Assembly: GCF_000003855.2 (NCBI RefSeq)
Contig: NW_003101680.1
Span: forward strand, 4,173,941 to 4,237,940
Reading direction: 5' to 3'
DNA: 64,000 nucleotides
Source of the DNA: Blastomyces gilchristii SLH14081
Taxonomy: Eukaryota > Ascomycota > Eurotiomycetes > Onygenales > Ajellomycetaceae
Shown here: in pieces, positions 26,000 through 38,013 of the stretch
Layout: each line of letters starts with the position of its first letter
How positions within the stretch are numbered: the stretch's first letter is position 1
Notes under the pieces: generated by a model
The model's input: only the letters and a program-made list of their open reading frames with translations
Databases searched by the model: none
What the model was told of the DNA's origin: nothing
Made by a program: the position numbers and the translations under genes

Positions 26000-28900
26000 T
26001 GAATCAGTGACAGTGTAGCAGAGCAAGCTTGTGTGAAATATATCATGAATCTCTGATGATGTGTCAAGGCAGTAGTTATAGCTACCTAGAACTTCTATCA
26101 CTTTATACTTGATGTGGTGGTAATCTAGTGTACAAGATGAATATGTAGTTTATATATTCTTAAGATTCAATCATACTAGATCTTCTATCTTATATTGTTC
26201 AGTGGGGTCTCAGTGAACATTGATTTGATTCTCTTAATCTTGTTTCACAGTTGTCATGAAGACCTCTGCTCAATTGTGAGCATCTTAAAGCATCATTACT
26301 ATATTGTCAGTGATCTGAATTGAACTGTGAGGATTCAATGTGAACTGTGTGATCTCTAGAAGATTCAACACTTCTATGTGATATTCATGTGTAAGAAAGA
26401 ATGAGCTTACACCTGTTGAAATAATATCTTGATCATTGATAGTGACCTCTGTGTGTAGATAAAGATTATATCAATTATCTTATAAGTGATTGCAGAACTT
26501 ATGAAGATAATTCTTCATGGTCTGAATTGTCTGTTCTGATGCATCATCAGTCTCAGAGTGATAAACAGTTAATAGACAGCATGTAATCTTGAGAACTTGA
26601 CAGATTCTTGTTCAGAGAGTGCTCATGAATTGACAGCTCTGATCTGATACTATAGATCTCAGTAATTCATATATTCAATAGAACAGACTCTGTAGAAAAG
26701 CTTCAGTGACTTGTTCAGTATTCATCTTATCACAAGATTTCAATATTACATCTTTGCTCAGTTGATTCATAATGACCAGAATGTTCCTACAACTCTTACT
26801 CTCAGATAGATTGACAGTGAAGTCAATTACTACATCTCACCAGATTCTATCAGAGATATCAAGTGATTTTAATAGATCTTTTCTATGATTCTTTTATAAG
26901 ATAACAGAAGAACAGTGATTGCGGTTTCAGACAAAGTATCTAATACTGTTTAATATCTCAGATTAGTAGAACTCTCAGAAGATCATTCTATACAGTTGTT
27001 CACAGTCTGAATGACTGATTATACACAAATCATGCATCTTTTGCATTATCTGAGTGTATAAGAGTTCAGAGTGAAGAACTCAGCATTGTTCATGAAATTG
27101 TAGAGTGTTATTATCATTGATTGAATATTCTGAGATATCAGTTCTTATACATAGTTCTGAGGAAAATGAGAGTGCTTCTTGATATACTGCTTCAGTGAGA
27201 GTCTGAAGAAGTTCATTCATCTGAGCTGCTGTATATCACAGTTCATTCAGTGTAGAGAAAGTGAAGATATCAATAACAGTTCTAACTGAAGAAGTATGTA
27301 TAGTGTCATGAACTCTTTTATCTTGATTAACTAGTATCTTCAGATTTAAGAGCTGATGCTCTCAGTTCATTTAGTGAGTATCTATTACATCAGATAGCAT
27401 ATCTTACTCTTGTCATGAGACAGTATCTATCATTGAGTTCTGGCTATCAGAATAGTAGTGTATTGTAAAATGAAAGCAGCTTAAGAACTCAGATCATCAT
27501 ATCTATTATTCAGTGAGTTTATAGATAGTTATAAAGTATTTGAGATTCTTATGATCTGTGACTATCTCAAATTTGAAGATACTTCAGAGTTCAGAGTTTC
27601 ATTCTTCTAAATAGTGTATAATTGTGAGAAGTTTCTTATCATAGACCTCATAATTGCATTCAGTGAGACTCAGTTTCTTAGATATGAAGATATATGATTA
27701 TAGAACATCTTTATCATTATATTGTAATATTGCTTCTTCTATCACATAGCTGGAGAAATCAGCTTCAACAACTGTCTTATAATCAGAATCAAATATTATC
27801 AGTAGAGAAGTATTAATGAATATCTTCTTTATCTGTATAAATACAGCTTCAGCATTCACTGATTATTGAAATACTGAGTCTTTCTTGATGAGGTTTGTAA
27901 GTGATCTTACAATATCTGAGAAGTTTCATATAAATCACTGATAGAAGTTAGCAAATCTGATGAAACTTTATACATCTTTCACAGTACACAGAGCTTCTCA
28001 TTCAAGAATAATGAAGACTTTCTCAGAATTTATTTGAATTCTCTTATCAGCTTCTATAATAAAACTCAGATACTTGATGCTCTTGACTTCAAAATTATAC
28101 TTATTAATATCTATCAGTAGTTCTGCTTCTTATAGCCATTGTAATATCTTTCACATATACTCTTGATATTCTTTTCTGAATTCATTGATGAAGATGAGAA
28201 TGTCATCTAGATAAGCAGATATAAACTCATTAAGAAAATCTCAGAGTGCTTAGTTGATATACTTCTGAAATGTACTAAGAGCATTAGTCAGTTCAAAGAG
28301 TGTGACTATTCATTCAAAGAGATTATAACATGTTCAGAATACTGTAAGTCATTCATCTTCTTTAATGATATGAATCTTATGAAATGTAGTAATAATATCT
28401 AGTTTTATAAATCATTGAGCTTGTCTGATCTGTGCTAGAGTTTCATTGATAAGAGATAAGAGATATCAATCTTTCTTTGTCAATCTGTTCAGATCTCAGT
28501 AGTTCACACAGAATCAGAGTTCTTCACCTAGTTTCTTTGCAAAGAGAATAGAAGCTGTGATGAAAGAGTTGCTAATATATATGAATTCTTTATTCAACAG
28601 ATCATTGAGTGTCTTTCAAAGAAGAAGAAGTTCATCTCAGAATATGTTATAAAGAGAACCTTATAATGATTCAGAATTCTTATTATTCTTTTTCTCTAAC
28701 TTAATACTGTGATTCACTCTGAGATCTTATAAGAGAGATATATTTATAATATGATCTTATCAGAAGATATCTAGATATTCATGATATTATTAAGAGAGTT
28801 TTGTATGAGAATCTGTTATTATAATATAAGATAATTTTTCTAGAGTCTTTTTGATATCAGTCAGACTGACAGAATAGATTGACACATGATTCTGCTATCA

Positions 28901-30528
28901 GTGATTCTTTCAGTGACTTCTTTTTCTGAGCATTTTGTAGATATTGACAGAGATCTGTGTCAGATCAATAGTCTTGTGAATATCATCTTTGTGAATTCTA
29001 TCATTGTTAGAAAATATCAAGCTTCTGTTTTAAGTGTTCAATAAGATGTCTTATTCAGATAGTCAGACAAGTTCTAATATAAGATTATAATTAAGATTAT
29101 CAACTTCATATGCATAGACATCTTCATATTAATGTTCTCTCACATCTATGATTAGCTTCATTATATAACAGATACAAATGTCTTTTGAATCATTAAATTC
29201 TACAAGAAGTCAAGGTTTTGATAAAGAAATACACTGAAGATTATAATATCTTACAACTGAAGATTTTATCATTGCATAGTGACATAGACTGCTGTCTATC
29301 ATAACTTTCATATTATACATATTATCAATCACAGTAGATACAAGAATCACATTTATTATCATCTTCTCTTCAAATTGTTATCATCTGATCTCTTCAAGCT
29401 TCTGTTTGTGAATTTGAACAGAAGTTAATCTTTTCTCTGTTTCACTGAGACATTCTCATAGTTATCTTCTGAATCTTTCTCTAATATAATGTGATTGACA
29501 CGGACAGGCACTGATTCATTCTTCAAATGAGAAGATGCTGATCTTTCTCTTGAGTATGAAGACACATAGATCAATTGACAGTTGAAAGCAATGTGTCCTG
29601 ATCAGTTACAGTTAATGCACACTTCACATTGACATTGATCAGTGACTTCTTCAGAAGTGATCTCAGAAACTTAAAAGCCTGTTCAGACAGTGAAGACTCT
29701 TGCTTATATGTAGATATTTAAGTCTACTCAATTCATGGCATCTGCATCATTGTTATTTCTCAGCATGAGTGTATGAGTCACTGAGATGTAATGTCTTCTG
29801 TCACTGTTCTGTATATTCTTGAGCTTGATAAGATAATCATTCATTATCTGAAGCTGTGTGTAGAAGTCTTTATAAGTCTGATCTTTATCTGCACTTATAA
29901 GAATCTGTAAGAGTTTGAAAGTTAATGTCTTCTTGAGCATACTAATCTTCATTTAATTCTCTCAAGATTGATTATCTACTTCTAGAATCTTGATATTGAA
30001 GTCAGGAATGAATGTTGTAAGAGAAGTGTTTCTCTGTTAAATACTCTGTAGTCAATCTAATACTTTCTATTGCATGGCAGTGTCTCAGAACAGAATATCA
30101 AGATGTTTCATGATATTATCAGATATTCACAACACTGATTCACATGCTTTTATTTATGAATGAAACTTCTGTTTCACACAATCTTTCAATCATTCATTGA
30201 TATATCAATCTTAATTGATTAATGAACTGATGATATCTTCATCTACACTCAGTTTTGTAAGCATTTTCATTCTTCATAATGAGTAGAGAGTGAGATCAGA
30301 AGTATTGAAATATGCAGAAGTATCTAAGCATTCATTCAGTGCTTTTGTATTTGATTCTGTAGATGTTGAAATTGTGTGAGTTAGTTGTTGAATCTCTTTG
30401 TATTGATATTGTTGAGTTGCATGTATATCAGCTATTCTTTATTGTTATAGTTTCAACATTGCTCAGAGTCACTGTGACACTGTGTCTATGCTTGTGTTTA
30501 AGAGTTCTTTCATATTATCATTAGACAT
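26000..30528 (-). pseudogene. Inner gypsy-A gag-pol remnant
   Basis: A likely gag start lies at 30528 (MSNDNMKELLN). A gag segment is still open at 29728-29952. A CCHC knuckle at about 29577-29620 reads CINCNWSGHIAFNC, with W from TGA. The protease region lies near 29280-29350. RT carries an intact palm box, AYLDDILI, at about 28195-28218. RNase H lies near 27540-27800. The integrase core begins with DVVIDF near 26820-26850. The C-terminal end near 26000-26150 has the segment that precedes a chromodomain-like tail in this family. Frames are broken mostly by TGA. Confidence 0.85.
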
Positions 30529-30833
30529 GATTATATTGTTTGTTGAATATGTAATATCTGTGAAATCTGAAGTGTAATCATATGAATATCTCATATGTCT
30601 GAGTGTCAGAACTCTCAGGTCTTTTGCTGATATTCTCTTTGTAGAATCTTATTACAGAGTCAGTGCAACTGATGAGCAGCTTCTATCTAGAAACTCAGTG
30701 TCTGCTTAACTGTTTCTCTATTTCTTACACATTGTTATGCATTCAGATATCTCTTGATGAATAATTGTTTCTGATGAGAAGATAATGTGTGAATAATCAT
30801 TTCCTAATAAGAAGATGATGAATATTTTTATAG

Positions 30834-31131
30834 TGTAAGAGGCCTACATTGAATAGATTGGTATAATATTGATAGGTCTTATATAACAAAGATAAAAATG
30901 TTAGAGAAGGAAAGAAAGAGAAAGTGCAAGAATCAGTGATTGAGGTGGATATTTATACATGTATGTGGTGGCATATGCGGTGGAGCTTCGGGGCGGAAGA
31001 ATATACGCGCGTTCGGATCAGCGATTGAGAATGGCTGAGAATCGGAGTGTATGCGTTCAAGAATGAAGTGATTGGAATCTGTGGAGTGTAACGGAATAGT
31101 CTATATGATTGATCGGGCGCAGCCCGTCACA
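30834..31131 (-). repeat. gypsy-A inner copy, 5' LTR
   Basis: 298 bp. The outer about 170 bp retains CpG-rich words such as gcggtggagcttcggggcgg and gatcgggcgcagcccg, marking a poorly mutated U3. Confidence 0.93.
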
Positions 31132-31136
31132 AAGAT

Positions 31137-32492
31137 TTAGAAAAGATAATAATTTATTTTTAATAAAGATAATAACTGATCACTGATGTGTATAAGAAGA
31201 ATTATTATAAGAGAAAATAATCTTCTTTCTTAACTTAGTTATAATTTTAGTACTAACTCAGATTGAATATTATCAATATATAAAAGTAAATAAACAATCT
31301 TGATTAATCTCTATCATATTTCTTGAAATATATTAATATTGTGAAAGAGAGTGTTATCAAATTATATTATCTGATAATATTATTAAAAATATATTAATAT
31401 TATGAATATCAATGTTGAAAAAATGTTGATACTTATATATTATAGTGATTTGTGAATCATGATAGTTAAATATATATAAATATATTATTTCTGACATTGA
31501 TTACAACTTGTACAATAATTTTTGAAAACTCAAAATTAATTTCAATTATTAATAATTATGAACTTATAACTAATTAATATAAAAAGAAAAAAACTGTTTC
31601 TATTTATTATCTTTCTTCTCTTTTTTATTCTTCTTATCATTCTTTATAATTTACTTCTTATTCTTATTCTTCTTCTTCTTCTTCTTATTCAAGATAATAA
31701 TCATTTTAAAATCTCTCTTCACTATCTTCTTAGAGAAGAGTTTCTGCTGCTTCTTCTCAGTCAGGTTAATCTATGTCTCAAAATCCAGCATTTTCTGATC
31801 TGCTGTCTCAGATTACATCTCAGCAGTAAGCTGATTAATATGCTCAGAGATCAGAGCTGTCTTCTTAATATTCTGAATTATAAAGTGTATTTGAGATCTG
31901 AATAAGATCTTAATCTTCTTCTTCTCTGTCAGCTTCTGCTAATTAATTAGAGAATAGAAGTATTATCAAAAATTATTATCTTTTAATAAATAAAAATCTT
32001 ATCAGTTTTGACTTCTTTGTCTCTTACTTTAATAGTCTCTTAAATTTCTTCTATTATTACTTATTTATAGTAACACTCTTCTTCTCTCTCTCTCTCTTTA
32101 TCTTGATCTTAAATCATTCTCAAAACTTCTTCTAGTCTTACTACTATTGTATAAGACTCTTCACTATCTTCTTTTTCAATCTCTCACAGGTGACATTATT
32201 CATATTATTTCTATACTTAGTTCAGTCTAAATCTATCAGAAGTGTTACTTAAAATTATTATTATTCTACTCTCTTACAGAGTCTCTTTAAAATATTATAA
32301 TATATCTTACAATCTGTCTTCTCTTACTTAAATATCTTCTTCTTCTCTTTCTTCAATCTGTGATAGTGTTCATATGCCTTGATAGTTCACAGAACTGCAG
32401 AATATTTGAAGAGAGATGATATAATTGATTTCAGTGAGTGTTGAAAAGAGATGAAGGTAGAAGAGGCAGTCAGAAATGATATAATAATGATA

Positions 32493-32531
<39 letters not shown>

Positions 32532-33360
32532 GTAGTGATAGTAATGATAATAAAAATAATAATTATAATAATAATGATGATAATAATAATAATGAAAGAA
32601 GAAGTGTATTGAAATATTTTACTGACTTATCAAATATAGAGAGACTCAAAGAAAATATTAACAGCTTTCAGAGATATATGAAAACAGCTACAGTATTATA
32701 TAGCAATATTATCTTCATTCAATACATGCACTGTTGATATTCTTTATATACAGTTATTATATAATCTGTATCAGAAATACATGCAGAAAACAGATCTTTA
32801 TTACTAGAATGAATGATTACAGCAATTCTCTGTTTTCATATTATAAAGATAAGTTATTCTTATTTCTTTCTTCTCTCTTTTTTCTTCTTCAATTAATCAC
32901 TAATTTCAAGCTGATATGAAAACTATTAAAACACTCTCAGAAACTCTCAAATTAAAGAGTATAGACTAATTAAATTTTAAATACAGAAGAAATCAAATTA
33001 CTCTCTATAAATTCAATTATTCATCTCTCTCTTAAATAAATCAGCAGTCATGTTCTCTTTCCTCTCCTCTAATCAAATGCAACAGAGCCCGTGAAAAGTG
33101 AGTACCATGTCAGATCATAATGATCAACACAGCTTCAGCATGCAGAGCTGTATGTACACAGTGTGTGCTGAACTGAGAGACTGCATGAGTTGTAAATCAG
33201 TAGCAGCATTTCAGAGAGAGCTGTACAGTGTGAGAAAGCTGCAATTCTCAGTCACATGTACAGAGAATGAATCATTATAGTAAGTGTATATATATTATAT
33301 GAAAGTAACACTTTGTAATAACACTCAGTCTCTGATATCATAAAAATAGAGTCTCTCTGT
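31137..33360. other. hAT right-arm interior, mostly unassigned
   Basis: This is internal hAT sequence between the gypsy insertion and the conserved right end. 31580-32400 reads on the minus strand as a Lys/Glu-rich, possibly coiled-coil protein remnant of unknown identity. 32478-32595 is a degenerate AAT/GAT trinucleotide array. 33098-33280 keeps a 60-codon plus-strand open frame, opposite to transposase, starting MSTMSDHNDQHSF and Cys/Ser-rich; I do not recognise it. The rest is AT-rich without support for a gene. Confidence 0.4.
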
Positions 33361-34214
33361 GAGATCTGTTTTTATCAGAAGTTAGAAAATTTTATATTTC
33401 TTAAGATTATCTTCATACATCTTATCTATGAAATCAATGAGAGAAATCATTGATTTCAGTATTCTGTTCTTGATATTATTCAAGTGATAGTAGAGTTCAC
33501 TCTGATCACACTTTTTAAGTGTATATTTTCTAATTATTCACATTTATACAGATATATACTGATTATTTATTAGATAATATTAAGATAATAACTTATTACA
33601 GCTATGTTATCTTCACTGTGAGAATTACACAGTTAATGATGAATATTATAAAGACTCTGAGAAATAAATATTTTAAGAATACTGCAGTTCTGTAATCTTG
33701 ATTTTTTTTATTTTTCTTTTTTATTTTTTTCTTTTTCTTTTCTTTTTTTTTTTCTTTCTTTTTTTTTCATTGTGATTTTTTCTTGTTTTTGTTTTATTTT
33801 TTTTTTTTTTTTTTTTTGTATTTTATATTTTTTTTATAATTAAAATTATATGAATTATAATCTGTGTTTAGAAAAGTAATAATATTTAATAATACTCTCT
33901 ATTAAATTTTCAATAAATAAGTACTATGTTATAATATTATGTAAGTGAGAAATAATTTCATAGTCTTATTTAATATTATTCTCAATAATAATATCAGAAT
34001 GAAAATATGACTAAGAATTCAAATATATTCTTTATCTGAGACTAGATTTTTATTTAAAAAGTGAATCTGAGATCTTTAATATTTGAAATAATATGCTTTG
34101 AGATCAATGTAATGAACACAAACTATGATCAGAAGTAATACTTTTAGACAACATATTAACTGTAAAGTTTGATTCTGATCTCAGACACGGTCACACGGTC
34201 AGTCTAGCTGAGAT

Positions 34215-35653
34215 AGTAGTGTATAGTGAAGTGAAAACAGCTTAATAGCTCAGATCATCACATCTAACATTCAGTAAGCTTATAGATAATTGTAAAATAC
34301 TTGAGATTCTTATAATCTATAATTATCTTAAATTTAAAGATACTTCAAAGTTCAGAGTCTCATTCTTCTAAATAGTATACAATTGTGAGAAGTTTCTTAT
34401 CATAGATCTCATAATTGTATTCAGCAGAACTTAGTTTCTTAGATATAAAGATGTATAATTATAAAATATCTTTATCATTTTGTTGTAAAATAGCTTCTTC
34501 TGTGATATAGTCAGAGAAATTGACTTCAATAACTATTTTATAATCAGAATCAAATATTATCAGTAGAGAGATATTAATGAATATCTTCTTTATCTGTATA
34601 AATGCTGCTTTAGTATCTACTGATTATTGAAATACTGAGTTCTTCTTAGTAAGTTCTGTAAGTGATCTTATAATATCTGAGAAGTTTTATATAAATCACT
34701 GATAGAAGTTAGCAAATCTGATGAAGCTTCATACTTCTTTCACAGTGTACAGAATCTCTTATTCAAGAATAGTAGAGATCTTCTCAGAATTCATTCAGAT
34801 TCTCTTATCAGCTTCTATGATAAAGTCTAGATATTTTATACTTTTAATCTCAAAATTATACTTATCTATGTCTATTGATAGTTCTGCTTCTTGTAGTTAT
34901 TATAATATCTTTTATATATATTCTTGATATTCTTTCCTGAGCTTATCAGTGAAGATGAGAATATTATTGAGATATGTAGATACAAATTTATTAAAAAAAT
35001 CTTGAAGTGCTCAGTTAATATACTTCTGAAATGTACTGAGAGTGTTAGTCAGTCTGAAGAGTGTGACTATTTATTCAAAGAGATTATATTATATTTGAAG
35101 TACTGTAAGTTACTCATCTTCTTCAGTAATATGAATTTTATCAAACATATTAATAACATCTAGCTTTGTGAATCATTGAGCTTGTTTAATATAAGCTAGA
35201 ATTTCATTGATAAGAGATAAAGAATAGCAGTCTTTCTTTATTAATCTGTTCAGTTCTTGATAGTTCACACAGAATCAGAGTTCTTCACCTGATTTCTTTA
35301 CAAAGAGAATAGAGACTGTGATAAAAGAGTTGCTAACATATATAAATTCTTTACTTAACAGATTATTGAGTATCTTTCAAAGAAGAAGAAGTTCATCTTA
35401 TAATGTATTATAAAGAGAGTTTTATAATGATTCAGAGTCTTTATCATTTTTCTTTTCTAACTTAATACAGTGATTCACTTCTGAGTCTCATAAGAGAAGT
35501 ATGTTTATAATGTTATCTTCTCAGAAGACATCTAGGTATTTATAATATTATTAAGAGAGTTTGATATGAGAATCTGTTATTATAGTACAGAATAACTTTT
35601 CTACAGCTTTCTTAATATTAATCAGACTGATGAAATGAATTGTTATATAGTTC

Positions 35654-35685
<32 letters not shown>

Positions 35686-37800
35686 TTTCATTATACTTAT
35701 ATGCAAGTGAAGCTTATGATGAGTCCTTGCATGATGTTAAATACAGGTCAAGTGTTGATTATACAGGAGGAAATACAGGTGTTGAGACCACGCCAAGATA
35801 ACAAGAACATAGGAAAATACAGAGAAGTGACAATTAAATACATGTGATAATAACTTCTCAGCTCAGAAACATAGAGTGATTCATTGAAGCAATTTGTACA
35901 CCTCTGTATTTATTAGAAACCTGAGGTGCTTGAGTTCCAGATTTAATGTATTCCCTGTGGGTTTCGAACCCACGCGCCTTGGTTTCCCACGCCAAGGCGC
36001 TACCAGGTGGCCGCATTAACCATTCAGCCACCGGGGTAATATATAGTTCTACTATCAGTGATCTTTTCAGTGACTTCTTTTTCAGAGTATTTCATAGGTA
36101 TTGACAGAGATCTGTGTCAGATTCATAGTCTTGTGAATATCATCTTCATAAATTCTATCATTGTTAGAGAATATTAAGCTTCTGTTTTAAGTATTAAATA
36201 AAATATCTTATTTAGATAGTCAGACAAGTTCTAATATAAGATTATAATTAAGATTATTAAGTTTATATATATAGACATCTTTATATTGATGTTCTTCAAC
36301 ATCTATCTTTAGTTTCATTATATAACAGATATAAATGTCTTTCAGATTATTAAATTCTGTAAGAAGGCAGAGTTTTGATAAGAGAATACACTGAAAGTTA
36401 TAATGTCTTACAACTGAAGATTTAATCATTGTATAGTAGTATAGACTACTATCTATCATAATCTTCATATTATATATATTATTCATCACAGTTGATATAA
36501 GAATTGTATTCATTGTTATCTTTTCTTTAAATTATTATTATTCAATCTCTTCAGGCTTCTGTTTATAAATTTGAATAGAAGCTAATCTTTTCTCTGTTTT
36601 ATCAGAGTGTTGTTGTAGTTATTTTCAAATCTTTCTTCAATGCAATGTGATTTATATGAACAGGTACTGATTCATTCTTTAAGTGAGAAAGCACTGATCT
36701 TTCTCTTGTATAAGAAGGTATATAGACTGATCAGCAGTTGAAAGTGATATATTCTGATCAGTTACAATTAATGTATATCTTACATTGATATCAGTCAGTG
36801 ACTTCTTCAGAAGTGATCTCAGAAACTCAGAAGTCTGTTCAGATAGCAAAGACTCTTGCTTATATATAGATATTTAAGTCTACTCAGTTCATAGCATCTG
36901 CATCATTGTTATTATTTCTCAGTGCAGATGTATAAGTAACTGAGATGTAATATCTTCTATCACTGTTCTGTATACTCTTGAGCTTGATAAGATAGTTATT
37001 CAATGTTCATAGTTGTACACAGAAGTCTTTATAAGTCAGGCCTTCATTTACACTTATGAGAATCTGTAAGAGTTTGAAAGTTAATGTCTTCTTAAGCATA
37101 CTAATCTTTATTCAATTCTCTCAAGATTGATCATCTACTTCTATAATCTTAATATTAAAGTCAGAAATGAATGTTATAAGAGAAGTGTTTCTCTGTCAGA
37201 CACTCTGTAATCAATCTAATACTTTCTGTTATATGACAGTGTCTTAGAACAGAATATCAAGATGTTTAATAATATTATCAGTTGTTCACAATACTGATTC
37301 ACATGCTTTTATTAACAAATAAAACTTCTGTTTTATACAATTCTTCAATCATTCATTGATATATTAACTCTGATTGATTAGTAAACTTATGACATCTTCA
37401 TCTATACTTAGTTTCATAAGCATTTTCAATCTTTATAATAAGTAGAGAGTGAGATCAGAAGTATTAAAATATACACAAGTATCTAAGCATTTCATTAATG
37501 TGTGTATTGTGTTCATATTTAATTCTATCAGTGTTGAAATTGTCTGTGCAGAGATTTCTTATTGAGATAATTATTGAATCTCTTTATATTAACATTGTTA
37601 AGTTGCATGCATGTCAGCTATTTATTATTATTGTAATTTCAACATTACTTAGAGTCACTGTGATACTGTATCTATACTTGTGTTCAAGAGTTCTCTCATG
37701 TTATCAGTAGATATACCTGTATCATTTATTAAATGTGTAATAACTGTGAAATCAGAAGAAGTGTAATTATATGAATATCTTATATATCTGTGTCAGAACT
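34215..37800 (-). pseudogene. Outer gypsy-A gag-pol remnant (right part)
   Basis: Collinear with inner gypsy-A from RNase H to gag, read right to left. The RT palm box near 34955-34980 reads TYLNNILI, so both catalytic Asp of YLDD are lost by G-to-A change. A protease-type segment at 36220-36513 stays open and contains MIDSSLYY, where the D-S-G box is expected. The gag zinc-knuckle region lies near 36720-36790. The SINE at 35656-36039 interrupts pol upstream of RT. Confidence 0.8.
35656..36039 (-). mobile_element. tRNA-derived SINE, copy 2 (well preserved)
   Basis: A 384-bp element flanked by a perfect 12-bp duplication, tatatagttcta, at 35644-35655 and 36040-36051. Related gypsy-A copies show the uninterrupted site. 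Read on the minus strand, the tRNA-like head has box A TGGCTGAATGG (36020-36030) and box B GGTTCGAAACC (35960-35970), both matching Pol III consensus. Between them a perfect 9-bp stem (GCGCCTTGG with CCAAGGCGC) closes a 9-nt loop. The anticodon cannot be assigned with confidence. The 3' end, tataatgaaagaataataat, equals the LINE 3' end and leads into an AAT tail. It is far less mutated than its host. Confidence 0.93.
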
Positions 37801-38013
37801 CTCAGATCTGTCACTGACATTCTGTTTATAAGACCTTATTCTCTTTATAAGATCTTATTACAGAGTAAGAGTGACTGACAAGTAAGCTTCTATCTAGAGA
37901 CTCAGTGTCTGCTTAACTGATTATTCATTTCTCTATTTCTTACACATTGTTATGTATTCAGATATCTTAGTAAGTAATCATTTCTAATAAGAAGATAATG
38001 AATGTTTTTCAAG

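Larger units (their letters stand above)
25475..31131 (-). mobile_element. Inner gypsy-A LTR retrotransposon, complete
   Basis: Two 298-bp LTRs (25475-25772 and 30834-31131) begin TGTAAGAGGCC and end CACA. The flanking duplication aagat is perfect (25470-25474 and 31132-31136). Read on the minus strand, a polypurine tract GAAAGAAGGGG lies directly before the 3' LTR at about 25777-25790. Total length is 5657 bp. Gag starts near 30528, and pol follows in the order protease, RT, RNase H, integrase. The element is nested in the hAT transposon, so it is younger than both hosts. Its 5' LTR (right) still carries many CpGs. Confidence 0.95.
22732..34206 (-). mobile_element. Long hAT DNA transposon, split by inner gypsy-A
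   Basis: Ends are TAGACTGGCCGG at 22732 and cacggtcagtcta at 34206, giving about 10-bp imperfect terminal inverted repeats (TAGACTGGCC and TAGACTGACC). The flanks are a perfect 8-bp duplication, gctgagat, at 22724-22731 and 34207-34214, the hAT hallmark. Without the 5657-bp gypsy-A insert and its duplication the element is about 5.8 kb. Transposase is on the minus strand. The left about 2 kb recurs at 11201-13214 and 59140-60371, and the right about 0.85 kb at 1-835. It is inserted in gypsy-A, where related copies show the uninterrupted sequence. Confidence 0.92.

Noticed and set aside
32478..32595. A CRISPR-like array
   Set aside because: It is a simple trinucleotide repeat with no spacers, in a eukaryotic genome.
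34924..35163. A 79-codon plus-strand gene
   Set aside because: It is antisense to the gypsy-A RT remnant, whose palm box is read on the minus strand.
35950..36036. A stand-alone nuclear tRNA gene on the minus strand
   Set aside because: Boxes A and B are good, but there is no proper acceptor stem. The region is the head of a 384-bp unit with a 12-bp duplication and AAT tail, and it recurs in mutated form at 15774. It is a SINE.
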